DNA of 9,625 bases from CAZESH01 sp964514665 (GCA_964514665.1 CAZESH010000157.1:1-9625); one strand, 5' to 3'. Shown: positions 1 to 6,499, counted from the stretch's first letter. The notes: a model not told the origin generated them from the letters alone. Numbers and translations: made by a program.

Positions 1-46
1 GCTCCACCTTGATCATGCGGCTGAATCGTTTTACTCGTTCCATCAT
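1..46 (-). CDS. First 15 codons of a leftward gene, possibly a UbiA-type prenyltransferase
   Basis: A leftward reading frame opens with ATG at 46, and the visible protein is MMERVKRFSRMIKVE before the window ends. A GGAGG at 60-56 sits 9 bases before this ATG, and an extended -10 element lies about 70 bases upstream, so the start looks genuine. The short basic N-terminus followed by a MIK-(V/F)-E segment resembles the beginning of UbiA-family polyprenyltransferases (menaquinone or ubiquinone pathway membrane enzymes), whose next residues would normally be a short HT-F-LPFA-like stretch. That similarity rests on 15 residues only and is a guess; the existence of the gene is better supported than its identity. 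Confidence 0.5.
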   Translation of the reverse strand, partial: MMERVKRFSRMIKVE

Positions 47-113
47 TTTCAGGTTCCTCCATTTATCCCCGTTTAATCGTTTTATGCGTCCAACCATTCA
101 TACAACGGATAAT

Positions 114-122
114 ATTATATCA
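114..122 (-). promoter_or_regulatory. Extended -10 promoter of the leftward partial gene
   Basis: The complementary strand reads TGATATAAT, a perfect TATAAT preceded by the TGn extension that substitutes for a good -35 box. No convincing -35 hexamer is found 16-18 bases upstream. It lies about 68 bases before the ATG at 46 and points left, back to back with the promoter at 190-198. Confidence 0.55.
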
Positions 123-189
123 CAGAATGGGCGCTTCTTATATTTTGAGAAAATTTGACGTTTTGACCGTAATGAAGACGAATAGAGCA

Positions 190-198
190 TGCTATAAT
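190..198 (+). promoter_or_regulatory. Extended -10 promoter of the LOG-family gene
   Basis: The sequence TGCTATAAT is a perfect TATAAT with a TGn extension, 23 bases before the start codon at 222. TTGACG and TTGACC occur at 155 and 163, but their spacers (32 and 24 bases) are too long for a standard -35, so the extension is probably what recruits sigma-A polymerase. Confidence 0.6.
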
Positions 199-221
199 AA
201 TATCGTCTGGAGGGATAATGC

Positions 222-803
222 TTGAAACGCATATGTGTTTTTGCCGGATCCAACACAGGAGAGAAAATCGAATATACGGAAGCTGCGGAGTCGCTCGGCA
301 AAGCTCTTGCCGAACGGGGGATAGAGCTTGTCTACGGCGGATCGAACCGGGGTTTGATGGGACGATTGGCAGATGCCGTCTTGTCAAGCGGAGGGAAAGC
401 CATCGGGATTATGCCGGGGGGACTGTTCCGCGGAGAGATGGTGCATCGGGAATTGACTGCATTTTATGAAGTAAAGGACATGCACGAACGCAAAGCGCTG
501 ATGTCCGAGCTCTCCGATGGATTTATCGCCCTGCCGGGGGGACTGGGCACCTTTGAGGAAATCATCGAGGTGCTTAGCTGGTCGCAGCTTGGGATTCATC
601 AAAAACCGATCGGTTTATTCAATGTACTGGACTACTACCATTCATTTTATGAGCTGATCGACCATTCAGTGAAAGCCGGTTTTGCAGCATCGAGCAATTT
701 GCAGCTGTTCATCATGCACCCGCAGGCAGACGATTTGCTTCAAGGTTTGCTGAATTTCAACAGACCCGAGCTTGTCCATAAATGGAAAACAACGCCTAAT
801 TGA
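222..803 (+). CDS. LOG-family protein (nucleoside 5'-monophosphate phosphoribohydrolase)
   Basis: The 193-residue protein matches the family's usual 180-200 length. LOG proteins cleave the base from nucleoside 5'-monophosphates, including cytokinin ribotides, in the cytoplasm. Visible signatures are a Rossmann-like N-terminus (ICVFAGSN, 4-11), YGGSNRGLMG (38-47), the arginine/lysine site MHERK (87-91), and the defining PGGLGTFEE (105-113) with its catalytic glutamates. Translation probably begins at TTG 222, because GGAGGG at 209-214 lies 7 bases upstream; an ATG at 218 is in another frame and closer to the ribosome site. The gene is single, divergent from the gene at 1-46 and convergent with the haemolysin III gene, only 29 bases away. 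Family assignment is firm. The physiological substrate is not deducible, and many bacterial members were long called lysine decarboxylases in error. Confidence 0.93.
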   Translation: MKRICVFAGSNTGEKIEYTEAAESLGKALAERGIELVYGGSNRGLMGRLADAVLSSGGKAIGIMPGGLFRGEMVHRELTAFYEVKDMHERKALMSELSDGFIALPGGLGTFEEIIEVLSWSQLGIHQKPIGLFNVLDYYHSFYELIDHSVKAGFAASSNLQLFIMHPQADDLLQGLLNFNRPELVHKWKTTPN

Positions 804-809
804 GCGGAC

Positions 810-831
810 AAACGGCTGCAATCCGCCGTTT
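810..831. terminator. Small hairpin between convergent LOG and haemolysin III genes
   Basis: AAACGGC (810-816) pairs perfectly with GCCGTTT (825-831) around an 8-base loop. It sits just past the LOG stop codon and just past the stop of the opposite gene. The T-run is only three bases, all within the stem, so on either strand this would be a weak terminator or a transcript-end stabiliser. Confidence 0.35.
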
Positions 832-832
832 C

Positions 833-1468
833 CTACACATATAGCAGCACGACGAAGAAATGGCAGGCAGAACCTGCCAATACAAAAAGATGCCATACGG
901 CATGGTGATAGGGAAAGCTACGCCACACATAAAAGAACGTTCCGAGCGTGTACAACAGTCCGCCTGTCACAAGCAAAGCGATGCCTCCATCGCTGAGCGC
1001 CAGGCGCAGCGGATGCCAAGCGAAAATAATCATCCAACCCATCAAGATATAGAACAATGTGGATAAAAACAAAAAACGCTTTGTAAAGAACGCCTTGAAT
1101 ACAACGCCTCCCGCCGCTATTGCCCAAATTACCGCAAACAGCAGCCATCCCAAAGGGGATCTTAACGTCACGAGCAGAAACGGTGAATAGGTTCCGGCGA
1201 TAAACAAATAAATCGAGGAATGGTCGAAAATTTCGAACAGATCCTTGACCTTGCCTTCCGGAAAGCTGTGAACGAGCGTAGAGGAAACATATAACAGCAG
1301 CATGGTCGAGCCAAATAAGGTAAAGCTCACAATCCGCCAGACCGAACCGTCCACACTGGCAAAAACAATCAGCACAACCAATGCGGCAGCGCTCATCAAA
1401 GCGCCGATGCCATGCGTGATCGCATTCGCCACTTCTTCCCGGCGGGTGTATACGTGTGTGTTGGCCAT
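833..1468 (-). CDS. trhA: Haemolysin III / PAQR-family seven-helix membrane protein
   Basis: An integral membrane protein of 211 residues from the chosen start. It has about seven hydrophobic helices and the HlyIII/PAQR landmarks: EEVANAITHGIG near the N-terminus, S-(x)4-H in STLVHSFP, FDHSSIYLFIAGTYSP in the second third, and HHAVWH at the start of the last helix. By analogy with adiponectin-receptor-type proteins, the histidine of LVHSFP and the two histidines spaced H-x3-H in HHAVWH are the expected zinc ligands, and all are present. Bacterial members are linked to membrane-lipid homeostasis; a haemolysin role is historical. A GTG at 1477 and an ATG at 1474 also lie in frame, but AGGGAG at 1482-1477 overlaps or crowds both and gives an ideal 8-base spacing to ATG 1468. 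It is monocistronic on this strand. A promoter could not be assigned with confidence in the AT-rich stretch 1490-1580. Confidence 0.92.
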   Translation of the reverse strand: MANTHVYTRREEVANAITHGIGALMSAAALVVLIVFASVDGSVWRIVSFTLFGSTMLLLYVSSTLVHSFPEGKVKDLFEIFDHSSIYLFIAGTYSPFLLVTLRSPLGWLLFAVIWAIAAGGVVFKAFFTKRFLFLSTLFYILMGWMIIFAWHPLRLALSDGGIALLVTGGLLYTLGTFFYVWRSFPYHHAVWHLFVLAGSACHFFVVLLYV

Positions 1469-1599
1469 CTTCATCACTCCCTACCGGACATTTTACACTA
1501 TTTACGGAAGGATCACTATTTTAAACTGTTTTTTATCGTTTCCTCATCTGATTTTCAGCTTGGACGTTTATACTTGTCCCGTGCCCCCTTTTGATAGAT

Positions 1600-1640
1600 A
1601 GCCCGGCCTGCAGCCTAGTCACCTGCAGGCCGGGTTTTTT
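1600..1640 (+). terminator. Strong rho-independent terminator facing right
   Basis: A perfect 12-bp GC-rich stem (1602-1613 with 1623-1634, extendable by two weaker pairs) with a 9-base loop is followed by T6 (1635-1640) and, three bases later, another T6. The T-run lies only on the rightward strand. It overlaps the stop codon of the leftward deacetylase gene. No rightward gene ends nearby. On the leftward strand the same stem could still mark the deacetylase mRNA end, but without a U-tract. Confidence 0.8.
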
Positions 1641-2545
1641 CACTTTTTTCTCCTCTGTAAATCACGCAGGTCCGCCCAACGAATCAGCCGGATATTCTCT
1701 GCCTCAAGCAGCCGGCGAATGGCCGGATCGCGGAAGATTTCAAATTCCATCCCCCTTTTTTTCCAATGGGGATTGATCGCCTGCAGCTCCTCCGTGATCC
1801 GCGAGGGATGGATAATCAGTTCGGTCACACCGGGTTTCAGATTGAGCAGCAATGCCGCCATACTGTCGCGGAAGGATTCATACGTTTCACTATCCCCCAG
1901 CTCAAAAGGCAAACCCAACAAATAATCGAGGATGACCACGCCCTTCGCGTCTGCTTGGGTGGCACGCTGCGCGGCAATCCGCTGCGCTTGCTCGGGAACA
2001 TCCAAGCTCCCGTCAAGATAGCGCGGCATCCGAAACGGCAGACGATAAGCGGCGCAAACCTCAAATACCAGCTCCAGAAAATCCCTTCCTGCAGCCAAAC
2101 CATAAAGACTGCCCATATGATTATCCAGATGTGTCGGGTCAAGCCCCATCCGCATCGCCAGATCGATTTGCCCGACCATTTCTTCACGAACCTCGATAGC
2201 CTCCGCCCTTCTTTCGAAGCTTGCACAATCCTGAGGAAAATAGCCTTCTTCGGTTACCAGCGAAAGCACGCTTCCGCTGCGATTAACGGGACCCCATTTA
2301 TAGCCCTGCCATTCGCTGGTAAAGGTCAGATGGACGCCGACATCGTACTGTGGATGGGCACTGCTCCATTGTACGGCATGCTTGGCCCAGCCGCAGGGCA
2401 TCATCACTGTGGCCGAACTTATCGCATGCTCGGCAAACAACTGCTGAATCCCCGAATTCACTGCTTCGCACATGCCGAAATCGTCGGCGTTTACAATCAG
2501 CAGCTTATCGTGTGAATTGTAGCCGAGCGCTTCGTTTAACTGCAT
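1640..2545 (-). CDS. YdjC/ChbG-family carbohydrate deacetylase
   Basis: A cytoplasmic protein of 301 residues from the chosen start, typical for this family of metal-dependent enzymes that remove acetyl groups from N-acetylated oligosaccharides (ChbG acts on chitobiose). Numbered from the upstream ATG at 2551, the metal and catalytic motifs are NADDFG (21-26, D23 and D24), H74 in VGVHLTFTSEW, and THLDNHMG (140-147, H141 and H145). The C-terminal part carries the usual TELIIHPS and FRDPAIRRLL patterns. Two in-frame ATGs exist: GGGG at 2558-2555 is only 3 bases from ATG 2551 but 9 from ATG 2545, so the latter is preferred. No sugar-transport or chitin genes are adjacent, so the substrate is unknown. 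It runs leftward, divergent from the LysM/3D gene. Family certain, specificity not. Confidence 0.9.
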   Translation of the reverse strand: MQLNEALGYNSHDKLLIVNADDFGMCEAVNSGIQQLFAEHAISSATVMMPCGWAKHAVQWSSAHPQYDVGVHLTFTSEWQGYKWGPVNRSGSVLSLVTEEGYFPQDCASFERRAEAIEVREEMVGQIDLAMRMGLDPTHLDNHMGSLYGLAAGRDFLELVFEVCAAYRLPFRMPRYLDGSLDVPEQAQRIAAQRATQADAKGVVILDYLLGLPFELGDSETYESFRDSMAALLLNLKPGVTELIIHPSRITEELQAINPHWKKRGMEFEIFRDPAIRRLLEAENIRLIRWADLRDLQRRKK

Positions 2546-2624
2546 GGTCATGAACCCCTTTCTTTTTACCCGCTGTTTACCAAACTATATTTCCCGACGA
2601 CAGGAAGTATAACTTTCTCTTAAT

Positions 2625-2653
2625 CTGGCAAATCTAATTCTAGCAACTATAAA
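2625..2653 (+). promoter_or_regulatory. Sigma-A-like promoter of the LysM/3D protein gene
   Basis: CTGGCA (2625-2630, four of six matches to TTGACA) and TATAAA (2648-2653, five of six to TATAAT) are separated by 17 bases. The predicted transcript would begin near 2660, shortly before the ribosome binding site at 2673-2680. Confidence 0.45.
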
Positions 2654-2685
2654 AAAAGTGTATAGAGAATATGGGAGGAGTATGT

Positions 2686-3438
2686 ATGAGAAACAAGCTT
2701 TTTCTTTCATTATCCATTTGTCTTGTCCTGGTCGGCAGCGTCTTTTCATTTCCTGCAAGTGCGCGCTATTTGATCGCGGCCCAATCCGACGACTGGGACC
2801 CGGCCGCAATGCAAACGGTGTTCAGGCCGCAGGCAGCCGGCATGCACGTGCCTTTGTTATCCGGGCAAGAGGAGCGCCAAGCGGAAAAGAGCCTGCCGCC
2901 AAAAGCGGTGCAGCCTGTCCGGTATATCGTCAAGCCGGGAGATACGTTGTATCGGATTGCTCATTTTTTCGGAATTTCCGTAGATTCCCTAATGCTCGAA
3001 AATCGAATTGCAGATCCCACGCTGCTGCAAATCGGTCGGAAATTGATCGTACCGCAGCATGCCCAAGAGGTCAGCAGCGAGTTTAAAGGAAGCAGACAGC
3101 CGGTCGTCAGTATCCTTAATGCAACGTTGACCGCTTACACAGCAGGACCGGAATCAACCGGGAAAAAGCTCGGAGATCCGCAGTACGGGATTACTTACAG
3201 TGGAACAAAAGCGCGGGAAGGACGTACCATTGCAGTGGATCCCGCGACCATACCGCTTGGCTCAACCGTTTATATCGAAGGAATCGGCATTCGCCAAGCG
3301 GAGGATATCGGATCGGCCATCAAGGGCAACCATATCGACGTCTACATGACCGATGTCGACCGAGCACTTCGATTCGGTGTAAAGAAGCATATTAAGGTTT
3401 ACGTCCTCTCGACGGACGGCGAACAAAAAGTCAGCTGA
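2686..3438 (+). CDS. Secreted LysM and 3D-domain cell-wall protein
   Basis: The 250-residue product begins with a classic signal peptide (KR-containing n-region, hydrophobic 5-22, and ASA ending at residue 26 as the likely cleavage site). A low-complexity linker follows, then one LysM peptidoglycan-binding domain at 79-123 (YIVKPGDTLYRIA to LIVPQ) and a C-terminal 3D domain at about 145-242. The three aspartates that name that domain are visible: AVDP (D185), AEDIG (D207) and HIDVY (D218). This architecture matches YocH-like or resuscitation-type wall lytic proteins, whose double-psi barrel resembles lytic transglycosylases. An ATG at 2671 lies in frame but contains the ribosome site GGGAGGAG (2673-2680), so the start is ATG 2686, 7 bases beyond. 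It is probably a single gene. Enzymatic activity is inferred from the family only. Confidence 0.92.
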   Translation: MRNKLFLSLSICLVLVGSVFSFPASARYLIAAQSDDWDPAAMQTVFRPQAAGMHVPLLSGQEERQAEKSLPPKAVQPVRYIVKPGDTLYRIAHFFGISVDSLMLENRIADPTLLQIGRKLIVPQHAQEVSSEFKGSRQPVVSILNATLTAYTAGPESTGKKLGDPQYGITYSGTKAREGRTIAVDPATIPLGSTVYIEGIGIRQAEDIGSAIKGNHIDVYMTDVDRALRFGVKKHIKVYVLSTDGEQKVS

Positions 3439-3563
3439 GCCTCTATACACCGGCAATATCCAGGATATTACCAGCCTTGCCGATGCTTTGGGGAGCAGCA
3501 CTCCGCATGATCTTTACTGGGGACTAGCGCCTGCTCCTTTCTTTGCCTTTCTCCCGGCTACAG

Positions 3564-4140
3564 TCAGATGATTCCGCTTGCCTTCGCGTACAGCTCATTC
3601 CATTCTATCTTGGTCATCAGCTGTGCCTGTCTTGCCGCATCCTCGCAAGCCTTGATCCGATTCACGCTGGCGGTGCCGATAACAGGTTGAATCATCGCAG
3701 GATGCCTCATCAGCCACCCAAGAACAATCGCTTCGGGGGTCGTTTCTTTCTCCCGCGCCTTGGCAGCAATCCGCTCAGCCGCTGCCTTGACGGACTCCGA
3801 TTCGTTGTCTAGAGAAGGGCCGCTGAATCTTCCCTGGGCAAACGGTCCCCATGCCTGAATTTGAATGTTCTCCATTTGGCAGTACTCCATCAGTCCCTCG
3901 GAGAAATTGCTCTTCGTGCCTTCCCGTTGGTTGACATAAATGCCTTGATCCAGCCAATTCAAATGCGCCAGGCTCATCTCCAATTGATTGACGATAAACG
4001 GATCCTGAACCGCGCTTCTGAGAAAGCGGATCTGAGCGCAAGGACAGAATAAACACTCACGTGCTTTACTCAAGGTAACTGCGGAAGCGCTTGCAAGAGT
4101 TGCGAGCTCATTTTACACCGAACATATAAGCCTAGCAGCG
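3564..4140 (-). pseudogene. Decayed 3' half of an aldo/keto reductase
   Basis: From about 4015 down to the TGA at 3564 the frame encodes a convincing C-terminal half of a YdhF-type aldo/keto reductase: AQIRFLRSAV, FIVNQLEMSLAHLNWLD, QAWGPFAQGRF, AIVLGWLMRHP and the cofactor-binding VIGTASVNRIKAC. The N-terminal half, with the catalytic Asp/Tyr/Lys/His, is absent. Just upstream, SKARE and then CLFCPC stand where the family has (G)KARE-FGVSN, so about two codons are lost and the rest scrambled. Still further up, an interrupted NELATLASAS segment and a stop codon, and before that a CTTATA-TGTTCGG remnant of an L-I-H-R-like segment, continue the same gene out of frame until it meets the end of the folK fusion gene. 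The best reading is a 5'-deleted pseudogene transcribed, if at all, from the fol promoter. A translated 169-residue fragment from TTG 4073 is possible but would be inactive. Confidence 0.8.
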
Positions 4141-4145
4141 ACCTT

Positions 4146-5396
4146 TTACGGAACCGCTAAACGGCCTCCATCCACATTGATTACTGTTCCGGAAAGGTAA
4201 GAGGGGCCATCGCACAGGAAGTATACCGTCTCTGCGATCTGCATCCCGCTGCCGCTGACACCAAGCGGAATCTTGGAGAGCAGCGCCTGCTTTTTCGCCT
4301 CATCATAGCCTTCAGGAAAAAGGATGGCGCCGGGCTCGACGGCGTTAACACGAATCTGGGGGGCCAATTCCTGAGCAAGCGATTTGGTCAAGGCGACCAG
4401 ACCGGCTTTCGAGGCGCTGTATGCCGAATGGGAGGCGAGCGGTCTTTCCGCGTAAATATCGGCAATATTTACGATGGCTCCCCGCTGCTTGCCCAGATGC
4501 GATGCTGCATGCTTGGCCAGAAAATGCGGCGCCCGCAGATTGACTGCGAAGATATCGCGCCAAACTTCCGGCGTCATTTCGCTGGTCGGTGTAGCGTAGA
4601 AAACCGAGGCATTGTTGATCAAAAAATCGAGGTAGCCCCAACGGTCGATCACCTGGCGAACGAGCCGTTCCGGCGCACCGGGGTCCGCCAAATCGCCCTG
4701 CAGGCACATTGCCGCGCCTCCTTGGGAACGAATATGCTCCACTAGTGTGCGGGCCTCTTCCTCCGAGCTGTGATAATGTACGGCAACGGCGTAACCCTTG
4801 GCAGCAAGGTAAGAGGCAATATCTTTGCCGACCCTCACCCCACCGCCGGTAATCAGGGCCACCTTACTGCGCATTTCTGCAGTTTCCGCAGCACCCTGCA
4901 AACTTTCGGCAGGCAAGCGGCTCCACTGCTGCGAGGGGTCGTGAAAATCCGACGCCATAGCGGACAGCGTAATTCCCAGCTTGGGATGAATGCGCTGCGG
5001 AGCGATCTCCGCCATGGGAATCAGCACGAATGCGAACTGCTCCAGCTGCGGACTGGGCAGCAGCGTGATTCCCCCTTCTTCCATAGCCTGGTCATTATAT
5101 AAGATCACATCGAGGTCGAGCGGCCTCGATTTATATTTATCCATCTGATTGCGGATCCGTCCAAAATCATCTTCCAGCTGCTTCAGCTTATCTCTGAGCA
5201 GCGGGAAGGACAAATCGGTGCGAATCTCTGCAGCGGCATTCCAAAATGGATTTTGTCCGGGAGGTCCTACGGGCTCGGTGGCATAAACCGAGGAAATCTT
5301 CCGCACCTCGAATTCCCGGTGCAGCCGGTGCAAGCAGGCCGGAATATTGATTTCCTTGTCGATATTGGAGCCGATACTCAAATAAGCCGTATTCAT
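4146..5396 (-). CDS. folK: Fusion of HPPK (FolK-like) and PTR1/FolM-like pteridine reductase
   Basis: A single 416-residue frame holds two enzymes. Residues 1-160 are an HPPK, which transfers pyrophosphate from ATP to 6-hydroxymethyl-dihydropterin: LSIGSN (6-11), NPFWNAA (49-55), EDDFGRIR (75-82) and RPLDLDVIL (91-99) with metal ligands D94 and D96. Residues 175-416 are a short-chain dehydrogenase of pteridine-reductase type: TGGGVRVG (183-190) with the PTR-specific TGxxxRxG arginine, NADPH motif VHYHSS (207-212), NNAS (261-264), and D313, Y326, K330 at the spacing of the PTR1 triad (recalled as D181/Y194/K198). No ribosome site precedes the internal Met175, supporting a true fusion. In the HPPK half, S115, P116 and F121 occupy positions that in E. 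coli HPPK are H115, Y116 and R121, so its activity may be altered. The gene starts within the folB stop (ATGA overlap). Likely roles are folate or tetrahydropterin synthesis. Confidence 0.9.
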   Translation of the reverse strand: MNTAYLSIGSNIDKEINIPACLHRLHREFEVRKISSVYATEPVGPPGQNPFWNAAAEIRTDLSFPLLRDKLKQLEDDFGRIRNQMDKYKSRPLDLDVILYNDQAMEEGGITLLPSPQLEQFAFVLIPMAEIAPQRIHPKLGITLSAMASDFHDPSQQWSRLPAESLQGAAETAEMRSKVALITGGGVRVGKDIASYLAAKGYAVAVHYHSSEEEARTLVEHIRSQGGAAMCLQGDLADPGAPERLVRQVIDRWGYLDFLINNASVFYATPTSEMTPEVWRDIFAVNLRAPHFLAKHAASHLGKQRGAIVNIADIYAERPLASHSAYSASKAGLVALTKSLAQELAPQIRVNAVEPGAILFPEGYDEAKKQALLSKIPLGVSGSGMQIAETVYFLCDGPSYLSGTVINVDGGRLAVP

Positions 5397-5761
5397 TCGA
5401 CGGCTCCCCGCTGGATCATAATCCCGACGTTGCGCGATCCGCGTATGGCGCCGGGCTTGCTGACTTTCAGCTTGACTTTCGGGATGTGGAAGGTATCCGT
5501 ACAGAGTTTGGCGATTTCTTCCGCCATCGTTTCAATCAGAAAAAACCGGCTTTCCTCGACGAGCTTGATAATCGACTTGGCTACCGACTTGTAGTTCAGC
5601 GTATGTTCTATACGATCCGTTGCGGCTGCTTGGCGAATGTCGGTGTACATTTCCAAATCGATCCGCACCGTCTGCTTCTGTTCCCGTTCCCAATCATTAA
5701 TTCCGATAATACAATCAATCTCCAGAGCATCCAAGAAAATTACATCACGGCAATCCTCCAT
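5393..5761 (-). CDS. folB: Dihydroneopterin aldolase
   Basis: The 122-residue cytoplasmic enzyme splits 7,8-dihydroneopterin into 6-hydroxymethyl-dihydropterin and glycolaldehyde, and family members also epimerise dihydroneopterin to dihydromonapterin. Expected landmarks are present: CIIGINDWERE (17-27) with E25, TLNYKSVAK (54-62) with Y57, VEESRFFLIETMAEEIA (68-84) with E77, and SKPGAIRG (101-108) with K102. Their mutual spacing closely fits the E22/Y54/E74/K100 set I recall for the S. aureus enzyme. It is the first gene of a leftward operon with an extended -10 promoter about 50 bases upstream, and its TGA overlaps the ATG of the folK fusion by four bases, implying translational coupling. 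The ribosome site is weak (GGGGG about 9 bases before ATG 5761). folP and pabC, its usual neighbours, are not seen. Confidence 0.93.
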   Translation of the reverse strand: MEDCRDVIFLDALEIDCIIGINDWEREQKQTVRIDLEMYTDIRQAAATDRIEHTLNYKSVAKSIIKLVEESRFFLIETMAEEIAKLCTDTFHIPKVKLKVSKPGAIRGSRNVGIMIQRGAVE

Positions 5762-5809
5762 AATTATGTACCCCCTGCCCCTATAAAATGGTTCTTATAA
5801 TTCGCCGAC

Positions 5810-5818
5810 ATTATAACA
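5810..5818 (-). promoter_or_regulatory. Extended -10 promoter of the folB-folK operon
   Basis: The complementary strand reads TGTTATAAT, a perfect TATAAT with a TGn extension, about 49 bases before the folB ATG. A -35 is not evident. It shows that this two-gene pterin unit is transcribed on its own rather than as the tail of a longer folate operon. Confidence 0.6.
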
Positions 5819-6000
5819 CAAAAATGACCAAAAGCGTAACTTGTCCATCCTCAAGCAAAGCATTGGACCAAGGGGAGCTTGCACGGTTTCCAGCATAGCT
5901 TTTTTGGGATTTATTGAAATGGCGCCGGCTGCATAGAATATGCAATTTATTTGAAAGATAAAAAAGAATTTACGATCAACGAAAGGGTGTGAACCAGCCG

Positions 6001-6489
6001 ATGCCCCATCGGGACAATCAAGATCTGATCCTTTTTTTGAACAAGGAATTGTCCAATTTTGCCGTTCTCTATATTAAGCTTCATCGTTATCATTGGTTTA
6101 TCCAAGGCAAAATGTTCTTCGAACTGCACAGCAAATTTCAGGAATGGTACGAAGAGACGGCCCAGGTGATCGACAATTTTGCCGAGAGGATATTGGCAAT
6201 CAACGGCAAACCGCTGGCCACGATGGCGATGTATTTGAAAGAAACCTCGCTGCGGGAGGCCGCGGCCGATGACGAGCCCTCGGAAATGCTAAAGGTGCTT
6301 TACGGCAACTGTGAACAAATTTGCGACGAATTCAAGGACGGCATGAAGATGTGCGAACGGCTCGGCGATTATGTAACGGCTGACATGCTGACCGGATTGC
6401 AGGGTTCCTTGGAAAAACGGCAGTGGATGTTAAAATCGCTTTTGACGGACAAGTCCTTCGAATCGCTGCCAGAGCCCGTACGGATATAA
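6001..6489 (+). CDS. dps: Dps-family ferritin-like protein (DNA starvation/oxidative protection)
   Basis: The 162-residue product (166 if counted from an in-frame GTG at 5989) has the length and four-helix pattern of Dps dodecamers, which oxidise and store iron and shield DNA. Using the 166-residue numbering, LHRYHWFIQGKMFFELH (31-47) supplies H35 and H47, and VIDNFAERILAINGKPL (60-76) supplies D62 and E66, all expected at the inter-subunit ferroxidase site. Position 51, normally Asp or Glu in this motif, is Gln. The GTG directly touches the AAAGGG ribosome site, so ATG 6001 is preferred although its 13-base spacing is long. It stands alone, divergent from folB across a 240-base gap. That gap holds the folB promoter; I could not find a clear PerR box or sigma-A promoter for dps in it. 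Confidence 0.9.
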   Translation: MPHRDNQDLILFLNKELSNFAVLYIKLHRYHWFIQGKMFFELHSKFQEWYEETAQVIDNFAERILAINGKPLATMAMYLKETSLREAAADDEPSEMLKVLYGNCEQICDEFKDGMKMCERLGDYVTADMLTGLQGSLEKRQWMLKSLLTDKSFESLPEPVRI

Positions 6490-6499
6490 AATTTTTTTG

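Noticed and set aside
411..545. A 13-base direct repeat GCCGGGGGGACTG at about 413 and 533
   Set aside because: Both copies encode PGGL within the LOG protein, one of them the family motif, so the repeat is explained by protein sequence and codon choice.
1766..2515. A 249-codon open frame on the plus strand opposite the YdjC-type gene
   Set aside because: No family signature or ribosome site; it is the antisense shadow of a clearly conserved gene.
3445..3486. Inverted repeats AATATC/GATATT and CGGCAA/TTGCCG after the LysM/3D gene
   Set aside because: The two pairings are short, mutually exclusive and lack a T-run.
3492..3540. GGAGCAG and CTGCTCC inverted repeat followed by a T-rich stretch, as a terminator of the LysM/3D gene
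   Set aside because: The loop would be 32 bases and the tail is interrupted (TTTCTTTGCC), so it is not a convincing terminator.
4345..4745. Open frames of 105-120 codons inside the folK fusion gene on both strands
   Set aside because: They overlap the reductase motifs completely and have low-complexity, non-protein-like composition.
5886..5911. GTTTCC, 14 bases, GGGATT upstream of dps as a sigma-B promoter
   Set aside because: It resembles GTTTAA-N-GGGTAT only loosely, and many Paenibacillaceae lack classical sigma-B, so it is not supported.
5914..5939. TTGAAA and TAGAAT upstream of dps as a sigma-A promoter
   Set aside because: The spacer is 14 bases, too short for normal use.
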